Counted from the stretch's first letter, positions 53,239 to 63,525 are shown. The stretch is 64,000 bases of DNA from Polaribacter sp. (GCF_024639685.1 NZ_JAHEHX010000021.1:265273-329272), one strand, 5' to 3'. The notes: generated by a model not told the origin, from the letters alone. Made by a program: numbers and translations.

Positions 53239-53670
53239 TTATCGTAACCTATCTACAGATTTCACAAGATCTTCATCCTTTTTAATAGCCTTATTTGCCA
53301 AAACAATAAGCAATACGACCAAAACTGGTAAGAACATCCCAATACCTTTCTCAGAAACTACTGTTTCTCCAGATAAATTTAGAGATAAATACATCAATAA
53401 GCCTAATAAAAAAAGGTTTATCAAAATTATAACACGTCCAATTACAAATTGTAATTTTCTGTTTTTAAATAAAAACAATGCAACAAATGATAGTATTGCA
53501 GACGCTAAAAACAATAGAGGAATAACTTTAAAAAACAATGCCTCCTTTAAAAACAAATCTACAACAAATATTTTCTCTTTAATTGTATTCCACAAATTAA
53601 ATACAAAAATTAGTCCTCCAGAAACAATAGATGCTAACAGTAAATAGATGCTTTGTATTCTTTGAATCAT
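53239..53670 (-). CDS. DUF4293 membrane protein
   Basis: 143 residues with four membrane helices (about 5-25, 47-67, 76-98, 109-127). The opening MIQRIQSIYLLLASIVSG is typical of the family, which is found throughout Bacteroidota next to rho, as here (divergent). Function unknown. Confidence 0.85.
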   Translation of the reverse strand: MIQRIQSIYLLLASIVSGGLIFVFNLWNTIKEKIFVVDLFLKEALFFKVIPLLFLASAILSFVALFLFKNRKLQFVIGRVIILINLFLLGLLMYLSLNLSGETVVSEKGIGMFLPVLVVLLIVLANKAIKKDEDLVKSVDRLR

Positions 53671-53742
53671 TCTTATTAATTAGTTTACAAAAATAGAATT
53701 TCTTTTTAAAAAAAGAAAAACTTAGAAGTGAAAAAAAAAGTA

Positions 53743-53750
53743 TATATTTG
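53743..53750 (+). promoter_or_regulatory. -7 box of rho
   Basis: TATATTTG, 118 bases before the rho ATG. The long leader it implies (about 110 bases) would leave room for autoregulation by Rho. Confidence 0.45.
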
Positions 53751-53868
53751 TAATATAATACCCACACAAATAAAACTTGTATAGTACTATATATAAGTAA
53801 AAACATCTTAAAATAATTTCAAAAATCTTAAAATCTTAAGATATATCATAACCTAATCATCATATTAA

Positions 53869-55533
53869 ATGTTCGAAATTTCTGAACTGAAAGCAAAGAC
53901 TCTCGCAGATTTGCAAAAAGTTGCCAAGTCTATAGGACTTACTAAAACTAGCCAATTAAAAAAACTAGATCTTGTTTATCAAATATTAGATACTCAAGCT
54001 GCAAATCCCGCTGCCGAAAAAAGCACAGAACCAGTTGCAACTGTGGCAAAATCTGAAAAGCCAAAAAGAAAAAGAGTGGTAAAAAAGACAAGCTCTTCTA
54101 CTCCAAAAACAACAGAAGCTCCAATTTCTGCAGAAGCAAAAAATACAGAGAATATAAGTACTAAGCCAATTCAAAAAGAAGAGGTAAAAGAAGCTCCTGT
54201 AAAAGAAAAAAGTGCAACTGTTAAAAATAAACCCGCAGAGCGAAAAATAGATACTAAAGAGAAGGAACAAAAACCTACTCATAAAAATGTATCTCGCAAC
54301 AATAATCCACAGCGAAATAACAATCAAAAAAATAACAACAAACCAGCTAGAGATAAAAATAACACCAACAGAAATCACAATAAATCTGGGAACAGATATA
54401 AAGATCCTGATTTTGAATTTGATGGTATTATAGAAAGTGAAGGAGTGCTAGAAATGATGCCAGATGGATATGGTTTCTTACGCTCTTCTGACTACAATTA
54501 TTTATCTTCTCCTGATGATATTTATGTATCTCAATCTCAAATTAAATTATTTGGTTTAAAAACTGGAGATACAGTTAGAGGTAATGTAAGGCCTCCTAAA
54601 GAGGGCGAAAAATATTTCCCACTAATTAGGGTTTCTAAGATTAATGGTTTAAACCCTAACGTAGTTAGAGATCGTGTTTCTTTTGAGCATTTAACACCTT
54701 TATTTCCTCAAGAAAAATTTAACTTAGCTGAGAAAGGAGCTTCGCTATCAACTAGAATTATAGACTTATTTTCTCCTATTGGAAAAGGACAAAGAGGTAT
54801 GATTGTAGCACAGCCTAAGACAGGTAAAACCATGTTACTAAAAGATGTGGCTAATGCTATTGCTGCCAATCATCCAGAAGTATATCAAATTGTATTATTA
54901 ATTGATGAACGTCCAGAAGAGGTTACTGACATGCAAAGAAGTGTTCGTGGAGAAGTTGTTGCTTCTACATTTGATGAACCTGCAGATAAACATGTACGTG
55001 TAGCAAATATTGTTTTAGAAAAAGCAAAACGTTTGGTAGAGTGTGGGCATGATGTAGTTATATTGTTAGATTCTATTACCCGTTTAGCAAGAGCTTATAA
55101 TACTGTAGCTCCTGCTTCTGGAAAAATACTTTCTGGAGGTATTGACGCTAACGCATTACATAAGCCAAAACGTTTCTTTGGAGCTGCAAGAAATATAGAA
55201 AATGGAGGTTCTTTAACCATTATTGCAACTGCACTTACAGAAACTGGCTCTAAAATGGATGAAGTTATCTTTGAAGAATTTAAAGGAACAGGTAACATGG
55301 AACTTCAGCTAGAAAGAAATATATCTAACAGACGTATTTACCCTGCTATAGATCTTATTAAATCGTCTACAAGACGTGATGATTTATTATTGGATGAAAA
55401 GACAGTACAAAGAATGTGGGTACTGCGTAAATACCTTGCTGATATGAATCCAATAGAAGCAATGGAATTTATTAATGAAAGAATAAAATTCTCTAAAAAT
55501 AATGATGAGTTTTTAATCTCTATGAATGGATAA
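53869..55533 (+). CDS. rho: Transcription termination factor Rho
   Basis: 554 residues, about 135 more than E. coli Rho. A SAP-like N-terminal domain ([22 protein letters not shown]) is followed by a long insert at about 45-175: first Lys/Glu/Ala-rich, then an Asn/Arg/Lys-rich stretch ([20 protein letters not shown]). Next comes the cold-shock-like RNA-binding domain ([20 protein letters not shown]) and the ATPase with P-loop [10 protein letters not shown] starting near 315 and Walker [18 protein letters not shown]. The insert type is normal for Bacteroidota and probably adds RNA affinity. Confidence 0.97.
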   Translation: MFEISELKAKTLADLQKVAKSIGLTKTSQLKKLDLVYQILDTQAANPAAEKSTEPVATVAKSEKPKRKRVVKKTSSSTPKTTEAPISAEAKNTENISTKPIQKEEVKEAPVKEKSATVKNKPAERKIDTKEKEQKPTHKNVSRNNNPQRNNNQKNNNKPARDKNNTNRNHNKSGNRYKDPDFEFDGIIESEGVLEMMPDGYGFLRSSDYNYLSSPDDIYVSQSQIKLFGLKTGDTVRGNVRPPKEGEKYFPLIRVSKINGLNPNVVRDRVSFEHLTPLFPQEKFNLAEKGASLSTRIIDLFSPIGKGQRGMIVAQPKTGKTMLLKDVANAIAANHPEVYQIVLLIDERPEEVTDMQRSVRGEVVASTFDEPADKHVRVANIVLEKAKRLVECGHDVVILLDSITRLARAYNTVAPASGKILSGGIDANALHKPKRFFGAARNIENGGSLTIIATALTETGSKMDEVIFEEFKGTGNMELQLERNISNRRIYPAIDLIKSSTRRDDLLLDEKTVQRMWVLRKYLADMNPIEAMEFINERIKFSKNNDEFLISMNG

Positions 55534-55552
55534 GCTCTTTTAACAAAAACTT

Positions 55553-55592
55553 AAAAAGCCTTTTTGATGATGTTTTCAAAAAGGTTTTTTTA
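55553..55592 (+). terminator. Terminator of rho
   Basis: 9-bp stem CCTTTTTGA / TCAAAAAGG, 8-base loop, then seven T, 25 bases after the stop. Confidence 0.82.
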
Positions 55593-55632
55593 TACACACT
55601 ATCCAAATTAGATAGCAGAATATACTAGGTAC

Positions 55633-55668
55633 AAAAAAATCCGTTCAATTGATTTGCACGGATTTTTA
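55633..55668 (-). terminator. Terminator of the ppiD gene
   Basis: 10-bp stem AAAAATCCGT / ACGGATTTTT with a 13-base loop. The minus strand continues in T. It lies 16 bases after the ppiD stop. Confidence 0.75.
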
Positions 55669-55683
55669 TATTTAGTAGAAATT

Positions 55684-57771
55684 TTAATTACTATACATGA
55701 AAGCTCTATTGTCTTCTACATCAGATGCTTTCTTTATAGCCTCATACATTTTAAATGTTTGTCTTTTTCTTGCCTCAGCGATTCGTTTTCTGTTAGCATC
55801 GTAATTAGGAAGAGCTGTTGGGCTTTCTTTGCTTTTTAGTATAAAAGCAAAAACACCTCTATTACCTTCTATTTTGTTGTAAACTTTACCAATTTCAGCG
55901 TTATACATAGCTCCTACTACTTTAGGGGCTACCCCAACACCTGAAAGTGTAGGACTTTTTAAGGTAATATTATTTGCTGTTCTTACACTAGATCCTGCAG
56001 ATTTTGCAATTTCTTCTAAAGCAGCACCATTAAACTTTTCTAAAAGTATTGCTGCTTTTTTCTCATTCATTAAGATTGGTCTTACTTTGCTTGTTGCTTT
56101 ATTTACAGACATTAATCCTTTTTCTTCTTTGCCTGTTAAGAATGCTACAACGTGGCTACCTTCTAAATCAAAACGTTTAAAGTCATTAACGCTAATTTCA
56201 TTGCTAAATGTCCAACTTACAATTTGTCTTTCATTTCCAATACCAGGAACATTTTCATCCAAAGCTTTTAAACCAACAGCTGGCCTAGGCTTGTAACTTA
56301 ATTGTTTTGCTGCGTCAAAGAAATTATCTGCTTTTGAAACTGCTAAGGCAAATTCCTCTGCCTGTCTAAATACAGCGTTTTCAGTTTCTTCAGAAGGAAC
56401 AATATTTTTAGTATAAGTTGCTAATTTTACAACTTTCTGTTTGTTCTTTTGACCATCAATTTTAATTACATGAAAACCGAATGGGGATTTTACAACACCC
56501 ATGTCTCCTTTTTTACCTTCAAATGTGAAGTCTCTAAAAGCGGGTGTCATTCTATTATAATTAAACCAATCATATACACCACCTTTTTGCGCAGAGCCTT
56601 GATCTGAAGAGAATTCTTTTGCTAAATCGGAAAATTTACTTCTTCTTCTTTTTACAACCGACAATAAACTATCTGCTAACTGCTTCGCTTCTTCCTCTGT
56701 TCTTGTAACTTCAGGAGCAACTCTTTGTGCTCCAAGAAAAGGAATTAAAATATGACTTGCTTTTACAGAATCTGGGAATTGTACTACTTCTGTAACTTTA
56801 GATAATTTTATTGCCTTTAAATCTTTATACGGCCCTACAATGTCTCCTTTGTTTGCTTCGAAAATAGCATCTGTTATAAGTGCATTTAGATTACTTTTAA
56901 ACTGATAACCTGTATTTAAATTAGTATCAGAATCGTTTTCAGATAAAAACAAAGCATCATTTTCAGTAACTTTAAAATCTTCTTTTAAACCTGCTATATT
57001 ATCCATTATTGCTTGCTCGTCTTCTTGTGTGGCTAAAATATCAAATTTAACATAAGAAATATCTCTAGAAGCTTCTACTTGAAACTGATCTTTATGACTT
57101 TTAATGTACGCTTCAATATCTGATTTTTTTAATTTTATTAAACTATCTGCTACAGAAGTATAAGGCACATAAACAAACTGGCCATTTAATTTAGTATTAT
57201 TTACTAAGTATTGCATTTCACCCTCTTTTAAAGAAGCTCCTAAACCTGCAGTAACTAAATTGTTAAAAGTACTAGTCTGCGCATTGTCTCTTAATTGATT
57301 CATGTAAGAAGACCACTGGGCCCACAATTGTGCATTGTTTTCTTTTGTATCTGCTAAGAATTGTTTGAACTTATTTTCATCGAACATGCCCACTTCGTTT
57401 TGGTATTGTGGATTGTTTTGCACAAAAGGTGCATTTACAATCTCGTTCCAAATATCTGCTTCTCCGATAGTAATACCAGCCTTATCTAACTGATTTTTAT
57501 ATACTTTTTTTCTAACAATATTTTCCCAAACTGTTTTTGCAGCTTGCATTTCAGAAATACTACCTCCTGCTTGTTTCTTGTAACTTTCTAATTCATTTGC
57601 AAATTCTTGTCTAGAAATAGCTTCTCCATCTACCTCACCCACTTCATTTACTTTACTAGAATTGAAAAAATCACCAAGAGTTGATGGATCTAATACAAAA
57701 GCAAAAAGTGCTAATCCAATAATGATGATTAAGAACATTGATCGTTCTCTAATTTTTGATAAAACTGCCAT
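55684..57771 (-). CDS. ppiD: PpiD-like membrane-anchored peptidyl-prolyl isomerase
   Basis: 695 residues. One N-terminal membrane helix (about 12-29, FLIIIIGLALFAFVLDPS) and a SurA_N-like chaperone domain (about 35-200). A parvulin PPIase domain is at about 340-450 (KASHILIPF ... FSSDQGSAQKGGVYDWF ... KSPFGFHVIKI), with a further chaperone-like tail. Helps fold proteins as they leave the Sec channel. It is the last gene of the coaX run, after a 120-base gap. Confidence 0.92.
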   Translation of the reverse strand: MAVLSKIRERSMFLIIIIGLALFAFVLDPSTLGDFFNSSKVNEVGEVDGEAISRQEFANELESYKKQAGGSISEMQAAKTVWENIVRKKVYKNQLDKAGITIGEADIWNEIVNAPFVQNNPQYQNEVGMFDENKFKQFLADTKENNAQLWAQWSSYMNQLRDNAQTSTFNNLVTAGLGASLKEGEMQYLVNNTKLNGQFVYVPYTSVADSLIKLKKSDIEAYIKSHKDQFQVEASRDISYVKFDILATQEDEQAIMDNIAGLKEDFKVTENDALFLSENDSDTNLNTGYQFKSNLNALITDAIFEANKGDIVGPYKDLKAIKLSKVTEVVQFPDSVKASHILIPFLGAQRVAPEVTRTEEEAKQLADSLLSVVKRRRSKFSDLAKEFSSDQGSAQKGGVYDWFNYNRMTPAFRDFTFEGKKGDMGVVKSPFGFHVIKIDGQKNKQKVVKLATYTKNIVPSEETENAVFRQAEEFALAVSKADNFFDAAKQLSYKPRPAVGLKALDENVPGIGNERQIVSWTFSNEISVNDFKRFDLEGSHVVAFLTGKEEKGLMSVNKATSKVRPILMNEKKAAILLEKFNGAALEEIAKSAGSSVRTANNITLKSPTLSGVGVAPKVVGAMYNAEIGKVYNKIEGNRGVFAFILKSKESPTALPNYDANRKRIAEARKRQTFKMYEAIKKASDVEDNRAFMYSN

Positions 57772-57891
57772 ATGATTTTTAAATTAATTTCAGTGGGCGA
57801 ATATACATTTTTACTTTTTATATTGCAACCCAATGACTACTTATTAGTAGCTTGTTACATTTTTTACTCCATCTAAAAAGTAAGCAATATA

Positions 57892-59154
57892 TTATGTTTC
57901 TTGATCGGAAACCTCTAAAGAGACCTCGTTAATCTTTGCTCCGCTCATTTTTAATATTTTAATTTCAAAATTATCTATTTCCAATACTTCTTTTTCATCA
58001 GGAATGTTTTCTGTATGCTCTATAATATATCCTCCTAATGTTTCGTAGGCCTCTGATTTTGGTATATTTAAATCGTACTCCTCATTTAAATAATCAACTT
58101 CTAACCTTGCTGAAAAGTTAAACATTTTTTCACTAATTTTTTTTTCTAGGAATTCTTGAGAATCATGTTCGTCTTCTATTTCGCCAAACAACTCCTCTAC
58201 AATATCTTCTACTGTGATCATACCTGAAGTTCCTCCGTATTCATCAACCACTATAGCTACACTTTTTCTTTTTTTCATTAACGTGTTTAAAATATCGTTA
58301 ATCATCATAGATTCTGGAACAATTTCTAAAGGAAGTAAAATAGATTTTATAGTTTTTGGTTTTTTAAACAACTCGAAAGCATTTACATAACCTAATACAT
58401 CATCTAAAGATGTTTTATAAACCAATATTTTAGATAAACCCGTTTCTATAAATAACTTTTTAAGGTTGGGAACAGTTTCATGAATTTCTACAGCAACCAT
58501 TTCTGTTCTTGGCACCATCACCTCTCTAGCCTTTACATTTTGAAAAATTAAAGCGTTTTGAAAAATTTGTATTTCTGAATCTACTTCTTCATCATTACCT
58601 GTTTCTAATTGCTCATTTATATAATTACCTAATTCTTCTTTACTGAATTCCGTTTGCTGTTCGTCTGATTTTGTCTTAAAAAAAACACGTAAAAAAAAGT
58701 CTGAGATTAGGGTTATAAATTCTGAAAAAAAATGAAAAATATAGTAAAAAACATAAGCAGGTACAGCAAATATTTTCAGAACTTCATTTGCATATATTCT
58801 AAATATAGCCTTAGGTAAAAACTCTGCAGTAATTAATATAATAATTGTAGATACTATAGTTTGCAAAACCAATACAGTAAATTCATTATACCCTTCTAAA
58901 GGAAATATCTTAAGAAGTATACTCCCCATATAATAACTATAAATTACCAAAGAAATGTTATTACCTACTAACATTGTAGTAATAAACTTAGATGATTTTT
59001 GAGTTATTATAGTTAATATTTTAGGAATAAAACCATCTCTCTTTTTCTCTAATTCGATATGCATTTTATTAGCAGAAACAAATGCAATTTCCATACCTGA
59101 AAAAAAAGCAGATAATAAAATAGATACTAAGATGATAATGAGTTCTACCTCCAT
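57892..59154 (-). CDS. CNNM/HlyC-CorC-type CBS-domain membrane protein
   Basis: 420 residues. DUF21 transmembrane domain (about 1-180, with SGMEIAFVSANKMHIELEKKR), two CBS domains (about 200-330, containing VPRTEMVAVEIHE and VAIVVDEYGGTSGMITVEDIVEELFGEIEDE), and a CorC_HlyC domain at the end. Family members are linked to Mg2+/Co2+ handling. A GldE-type role in gliding is another possibility in this phylum, but nothing here decides it. Confidence 0.9.
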   Translation of the reverse strand: MEVELIIILVSILLSAFFSGMEIAFVSANKMHIELEKKRDGFIPKILTIITQKSSKFITTMLVGNNISLVIYSYYMGSILLKIFPLEGYNEFTVLVLQTIVSTIIILITAEFLPKAIFRIYANEVLKIFAVPAYVFYYIFHFFSEFITLISDFFLRVFFKTKSDEQQTEFSKEELGNYINEQLETGNDEEVDSEIQIFQNALIFQNVKAREVMVPRTEMVAVEIHETVPNLKKLFIETGLSKILVYKTSLDDVLGYVNAFELFKKPKTIKSILLPLEIVPESMMINDILNTLMKKRKSVAIVVDEYGGTSGMITVEDIVEELFGEIEDEHDSQEFLEKKISEKMFNFSARLEVDYLNEEYDLNIPKSEAYETLGGYIIEHTENIPDEKEVLEIDNFEIKILKMSGAKINEVSLEVSDQET

Positions 59155-59169
59155 TATGAAAAATGCGTA

Positions 59170-59370
59170 TTATTTCTGTTGTTTGTTTCTTTTTTCTACT
59201 TTTTTTCTAAAATGTCTTTTAAAGAAAAAGACTAATGTAATAAAAATAGAAAAACCTAAAAGTAAATATGCTTTTTCTCTTTCTGAATTAAAACGAACAA
59301 TCCCCTCTATTAAACATATAATAGCAACAATTAAATATCCGTATTGAAAAAATTTCCAAAGTTTTGTCAT
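59170..59370 (-). CDS. Small two-helix membrane protein
   Basis: 66 residues with two hydrophobic segments (about 9-25 and 36-52) and a Lys/Arg-rich tail (KRHFRKKVEKRNKQQK). Wedged 3 bases after lptC and 15 bases before the CBS-domain gene, so it is part of the operon. No known family function. Confidence 0.75.
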   Translation of the reverse strand: MTKLWKFFQYGYLIVAIICLIEGIVRFNSEREKAYLLLGFSIFITLVFFFKRHFRKKVEKRNKQQK

Positions 59371-59373
59371 TGT

Positions 59374-59940
59374 TTAGTTTTCTGAAGTTTCTAATTTTCC
59401 TGTTATTTTTTTGGCTAAATGTTTAGATAAATTGTCTTTAGACTCAAAACCAACTCCAAAGATAGTATCATTCTCTTTGGTAAGTGTAAAAGGTTTTTCT
59501 GATACAAAGTAGCTTGTTTTTTGATCCCAAAATAATTGCTCTGTAACTAATTTAGAGAAATCTGAATGATTTTTTACAACAACATGCCCACGAATTTCTG
59601 AAACTGAAGTTTTAGAATAAGTAATTGCATAATCTCCTGTAATAGTTACTGAATCTAGTCCATTATTCTCAAAATTTATAATTTTAATTCCGTCTGGAAA
59701 CTCGCTATATGGGTGTGCTTTTCTGTTGCTAAAATCTAACATTCTATTGGTTATTAATTTTGAAGTTATAAAACCAGAATCTTTGTAGGTATGGTAAATA
59801 TTTTTAGCGGTACCAACTGGCAGATTTTTATCGGCTAAAAAATCTCTAGCGGACTTACTGCTGTTAGAACAAGAAAAAAGTACTACTGTTCCTAGACAAA
59901 CAGCAGTACTTTTTAAAAATAATGTAACAAGTTTTTTCAT
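59374..59940 (-). CDS. lptC: LPS export protein LptC
   Basis: 188 residues. The signal region ends in LFSCSNS, a lipobox with Cys24, so it is membrane-anchored by lipid here rather than by a helix as in E. coli. An LptA/OstA-like beta-jellyroll covers about 45-175 (SDFSKLVTEQLFWDQKTSYFVS, TLTKENDTIFGVGFESKDNLS). Takes LPS from LptBFG across the periplasm to LptA. Two bases after the TPR gene. Confidence 0.88.
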   Translation of the reverse strand: MKKLVTLFLKSTAVCLGTVVLFSCSNSSKSARDFLADKNLPVGTAKNIYHTYKDSGFITSKLITNRMLDFSNRKAHPYSEFPDGIKIINFENNGLDSVTITGDYAITYSKTSVSEIRGHVVVKNHSDFSKLVTEQLFWDQKTSYFVSEKPFTLTKENDTIFGVGFESKDNLSKHLAKKITGKLETSEN

Positions 59941-59942
59941 AT

Positions 59943-61268
59943 CTAGTCGCTTGAAGCAACCTTAACAGTCTCTCCAATCCAACATTTTATGGTATGAGAA
60001 GCGCCTATTTGAGCACCTTGCGTAAAAATAACTTTTTTACTTGGCAAATTAGCCTTGTAACTTCTAATATATCTTCTTGCATTTGAAGAAATACTAGGAT
60101 CTACTCTTGCAGCAACTTGTGCTTGTCTTAAAGCAGCTGCATAAACCATTCTTTTTTCAAACTCATCAGTTCCACAAGTGTTAACGCTAGATTGATATAA
60201 GCTTGCTATTAATAAATACGCTCTTCCGTAATTTGGATTAAATTTTAAAGCCTCTCTTGCCAAACTTCTAGCTTTAGATAATTGTCCTCTAGATTTTGCA
60301 GCTTGTGCAAATTTTAATTTATACTTTGCCTTTTTAATAGGATCTGTTTCTAAGTTAAATGCTTTCTCTCTCATTTCTGCTGCTCCACTAGCATCACCAT
60401 TTTTTTCTAAAATACCAGCATAAAAGGTATATGAATCTGGAGATGGAGTAGCTTCTGCATAAGCTTTTGCTAACTTTTCATACATTGGCACTTCTTGACA
60501 TTCTTTTTCAAACATTCTAGATACTGCTCTACGTAACCAAATTGAGTTTGTTTTATTCGCTTCGAAATCTCTTTCATATAAAGGCACTAATCTTTCGCAA
60601 GTTGCTATTTCAGAAATCATATTATCTAAACCTCCTTCAACTTGTCCTAAAGCTTTAGAATTCACAGTATAAGCATAAATTTTCTTTTTATTTCTAATTG
60701 TATCTACACTTAGTTTTCTTAATTGAGCAGCATAATTATCTAGCTTCTTGTTTACATTCTCTAACACATCATCATATGTATCAAAAACCTTTTGAGGGTT
60801 AGTATCTTTATTTCTATCTGTAACTCCCTGAAAGTAAACATACAAGTTTTTTACTCCCATTTTTGTTGGATCTATAGTATAAGCTTTTTCTAAAATAGAA
60901 AAAATCTCATCATCTGTAGACAATTTATTTTTCATTAAATAACTCGCATAATCACTATGTACTTTAGCAGGATTTTTCTTTGGAAAGTACTGCAATCTTT
61001 GCTCATAAATTCTTTTTGCTAAAACAGGATCTTTCTTTGCTTTTTCTGCAAGATCAGAACCGTATTTGTAAATATTTACAGATAAATCTTGGCAATTATC
61101 TAGTAAATAAGTAAGATTTATTAAAGCATCATCATATTTTTTCGAGTTAAAATCTCCTTTAAAAAGGTTGTATTTAATTTGACACTCTCTTTTTGCATCT
61201 TCCTGGGCATTAGTTTTGGCAGCGATAAATATTAAGCTTACTGCTAGTAAAAACGTAATTTTCTTCAT
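59943..61268 (-). CDS. Exported tetratricopeptide-repeat protein
   Basis: 441 residues with a signal peptide (MKKITFLLAVSLIFIAAKTNA). Helical TPR-like repeats are spread from about 30 to 400, clearest near GRAYLLIASLYQSS and SPDSYTFYAGILEKNGDASGAAEMREKA. Several cysteines (for example in KRECQIKY and TCGTDEFEKR). Function unknown; the conserved place between an outer-membrane protein and lptC suggests a part in envelope assembly. Confidence 0.85.
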   Translation of the reverse strand: MKKITFLLAVSLIFIAAKTNAQEDAKRECQIKYNLFKGDFNSKKYDDALINLTYLLDNCQDLSVNIYKYGSDLAEKAKKDPVLAKRIYEQRLQYFPKKNPAKVHSDYASYLMKNKLSTDDEIFSILEKAYTIDPTKMGVKNLYVYFQGVTDRNKDTNPQKVFDTYDDVLENVNKKLDNYAAQLRKLSVDTIRNKKKIYAYTVNSKALGQVEGGLDNMISEIATCERLVPLYERDFEANKTNSIWLRRAVSRMFEKECQEVPMYEKLAKAYAEATPSPDSYTFYAGILEKNGDASGAAEMREKAFNLETDPIKKAKYKLKFAQAAKSRGQLSKARSLAREALKFNPNYGRAYLLIASLYQSSVNTCGTDEFEKRMVYAAALRQAQVAARVDPSISSNARRYIRSYKANLPSKKVIFTQGAQIGASHTIKCWIGETVKVASSD

Positions 61269-61284
61269 TATGATTGTTTTAATT

Positions 61285-62571
61285 TTAATCTATTCTTCTT
61301 TTTATAAACCAAGCGTCAGACAAAGATAAACTTAATCTAAAATTAAAATAATTTTCTTGTATTAAATTATTTTCCAAGGTTCCTCTTTTTCCAAATTCAA
61401 ATCCAGCATTTACAGTAGATAAACGCTTTAATGGTAAACCTAGGCCAAAAGATATGCCAAAGTCTTTAATTTCTGTAAAATTTGAGTTAGCACCTGTACC
61501 ATTTACCAATAAACCTGTATTTTCTATTCGTACACCTGCCCTGTAAGTTACTCTCTTCCAGTAACTAGAGATAGAATTTATTTTTGGTAAATAATACCCT
61601 CCTACAGATATTCTATTTGAATTTCCGTAGCTATACGCGCTATTTGTATTAGCAAGTAATCCACTGGTTGTAAAAGCATCTTGACTTTCATACTCTAACC
61701 CAGCGTACCATTTATCTAATTTCCCAAGACCAATACCAAATGTAGATTTTATTGGCATTACAAATTGACCGTTAATATTTCCAATAGAAATAGTATCTCT
61801 TGGTGATTCATTTCCGCCAGAAACAAAAATTAGAGAATATAAATAATCTTTACCTGTAACATTTAAATCGTTTGCTAATTTTACTGTTGCTCCGAGATCT
61901 AATGCTAAATTATTTTTAAATTCTTTTTTATACTGTGCTCCAAACTTTACTGCACCACCTCTAATAGCCGTTTGCTCATTGTATTTTGTGGCCAAAGAAA
62001 CATCATCTCTTTGATTAATAATGTTATTCTCTACATTTCCAAAACTAAAATCTACCTCTACCCCTAGAGATAAATTCTTTACAGGAGTAAATCCAAAAGT
62101 ACCATACAATCTATTAATACCACCATTCCCATTATACACGGTTATTTCAGAGGTACTTCCGTCTGTGTTTAATACGGCATTGTTTAAAGAATATCCTACA
62201 GAAGAAAAAGGTTGTAATCCAATAGAAAAACCTGCCTTCTTACCCATTGGAACTGCTAAGGCAACATAAGAAATACTAGTAGAAGTACTATTTTGACTAG
62301 AACCTGACGTCTTTATCGTTAAATCATTATTCAATAGACCAAAACCATAAGTTGTGTATCGTAGGCTTGCAGTAGCAGCTGGATTGGTGAAATTCAAATA
62401 TTTGTAGTGGTTAAAAGCCACTCCAATGCCTCCCATAGAATTCTGAATTACGGTATTGGTGTTAAATTCTTCACCCACTCCAAAATAAGAATAAGGAGAT
62501 GAATTAGATCTTTGGGCCATGAAGCTTGATGAAGCAAATAATAAAATAATGGCTACAATCTTTCTAATCAT
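61285..62571 (-). CDS. Outer-membrane beta-barrel protein (FadL-like fold)
   Basis: 428 residues. Signal peptide MIRKIVAIILLFASSSFMAQ; the mature start SNSSPYSYFGVGE and MGGIGVAFNHYKYLNFTNPA is typical of a group of Bacteroidota barrels related to FadL and PorV. Many alternating-hydrophobic strands follow. Start overlaps the coaX stop by 4 bases (ATGA), so translation is coupled. Confidence 0.82.
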   Translation of the reverse strand: MIRKIVAIILLFASSSFMAQRSNSSPYSYFGVGEEFNTNTVIQNSMGGIGVAFNHYKYLNFTNPAATASLRYTTYGFGLLNNDLTIKTSGSSQNSTSTSISYVALAVPMGKKAGFSIGLQPFSSVGYSLNNAVLNTDGSTSEITVYNGNGGINRLYGTFGFTPVKNLSLGVEVDFSFGNVENNIINQRDDVSLATKYNEQTAIRGGAVKFGAQYKKEFKNNLALDLGATVKLANDLNVTGKDYLYSLIFVSGGNESPRDTISIGNINGQFVMPIKSTFGIGLGKLDKWYAGLEYESQDAFTTSGLLANTNSAYSYGNSNRISVGGYYLPKINSISSYWKRVTYRAGVRIENTGLLVNGTGANSNFTEIKDFGISFGLGLPLKRLSTVNAGFEFGKRGTLENNLIQENYFNFRLSLSLSDAWFIKRRID

Positions 62572-63296
62572 TTGTTATTGTTAAAAATAAGTATTCTATT
62601 TAATCCTTCTAGGAGAAAATTTTGATTGGCAAATATGCTACTTTTTAATTGTTTTGACAAGAAATTTGTATCTCCTCCTGTTAAAACAACTGTTAAATCT
62701 AAATATTTGTTTTTGTACTGAGAGATAACGCCATCAATTTCCTGTACGACACCATTAACTACTCCAGAATGGATACTTTCTTCTGTACTGTTGCCAATAA
62801 ATTGATTTGGTGTTGTAACATCTAGTAATGGTAATTTTGAAGTAAAATGATTTAAAGATTTGTATCTCATTTCTACACCTAGAGAAATTGCACCTCCAAG
62901 ATACTTCTTTTTTTTATCAACAAAATCAAAGGTAATGCATGTGCCTGCATCTATAATAAGTACATTTTGACTCTCATATTGCAAAACTGCACTAAAAACG
63001 AGGGCTAACCTATCTAAGCCTAATGTATGAGGAGTAGCATAAGCATTAGTAAATGGTAATTTCATTAAAGAATTTACTCTTGTTAATCTGACAATTTTAT
63101 TGATTTCTTCTAGAACTTCTTGAGAAACTGATGCTACATTTGCAATTATAGCCTCTTTAATTTTATGCGTTTTGAATATTTTCTTGAGTTTTGTAATTAT
63201 TTCTTCTCTTTTAAAATATTCAATTACCACAAGCTTATTCTCCTCAAAAACAGCTGTTTTTACCCTTGTATTACCAATATCGATTGCTAAATTCAT
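62568..63296 (-). CDS. coaX: Type III pantothenate kinase
   Basis: 242 residues of the ASKHA fold. N-terminal LAIDIGNTRVK (phosphate 1), HTLGLDRLALVF, and VLIIDAGTCITFDFVD (phosphate 2), with VVLTGGDTNFLSK at the end. First step of coenzyme A synthesis. It is first in the long leftward envelope cluster. Confidence 0.96.
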   Translation of the reverse strand: MNLAIDIGNTRVKTAVFEENKLVVIEYFKREEIITKLKKIFKTHKIKEAIIANVASVSQEVLEEINKIVRLTRVNSLMKLPFTNAYATPHTLGLDRLALVFSAVLQYESQNVLIIDAGTCITFDFVDKKKKYLGGAISLGVEMRYKSLNHFTSKLPLLDVTTPNQFIGNSTEESIHSGVVNGVVQEIDGVISQYKNKYLDLTVVLTGGDTNFLSKQLKSSIFANQNFLLEGLNRILIFNNNK

Positions 63297-63316
63297 TCTT
63301 GAAATTTAATGAATTT

Positions 63317-63324
63317 CAAAAATA
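63317..63324 (-). promoter_or_regulatory. -7 box of the coaX cluster
   Basis: TATTTTTG on the minus strand, 20 bases before the coaX ATG. A TTG is present 14 bases further up, closer than usual. Confidence 0.5.
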
Positions 63325-63370
63325 CAACACATTTTTTTCAAATTTATGTAGGAGATGTAAAAAAACATTT

Positions 63371-63378
63371 TATATTTG
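63371..63378 (+). promoter_or_regulatory. -7 box of tRNA-Phe
   Basis: TATATTTG then CA, 17 bases before the tRNA. Confidence 0.6.
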
Positions 63379-63395
63379 CATCCGCTAATGGTACT

Positions 63396-63468
63396 GGTAC
63401 CTTAGCTCAGTTGGTAGAGCAAAGGACTGAAAATCCTTGTGTCCCTGGTTCGATTCCTGGAGGTACCA
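63396..63468 (+). tRNA. tRNA-Phe (anticodon GAA)
   Basis: 73 bases. The acceptor stem GGTACCT pairs with AGGTACC, discriminator A. D-arm GCTCAGTTGGTAGAGC. The anticodon stem AAGGA / TCCTT encloses CTGAAAA, anticodon GAA. T-arm GGTTCGATTCC. CCA is not encoded in full. Confidence 0.97.
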
Positions 63469-63476
63469 CAAAATTA

Positions 63477-63517
63477 CCCCGTAACTCATTTATAAACAAT
63501 GATTTACGGGTTTTTTG
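63477..63517 (+). terminator. Terminator of tRNA-Phe
   Basis: CCCGTAA / TTTACGGG stem, continued by TCATT / AATGA after a one-base bulge, then TTTTTT. It begins nine bases after the tRNA. Confidence 0.8.
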
Positions 63518-63525
63518 GTTTTTGG

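Noticed and set aside
53986..54378. Minus-strand ORF of 130 codons inside rho
   Set aside because: Cys/Phe/Ser-rich antisense shadow of the Lys/Asn-rich insert of Rho.
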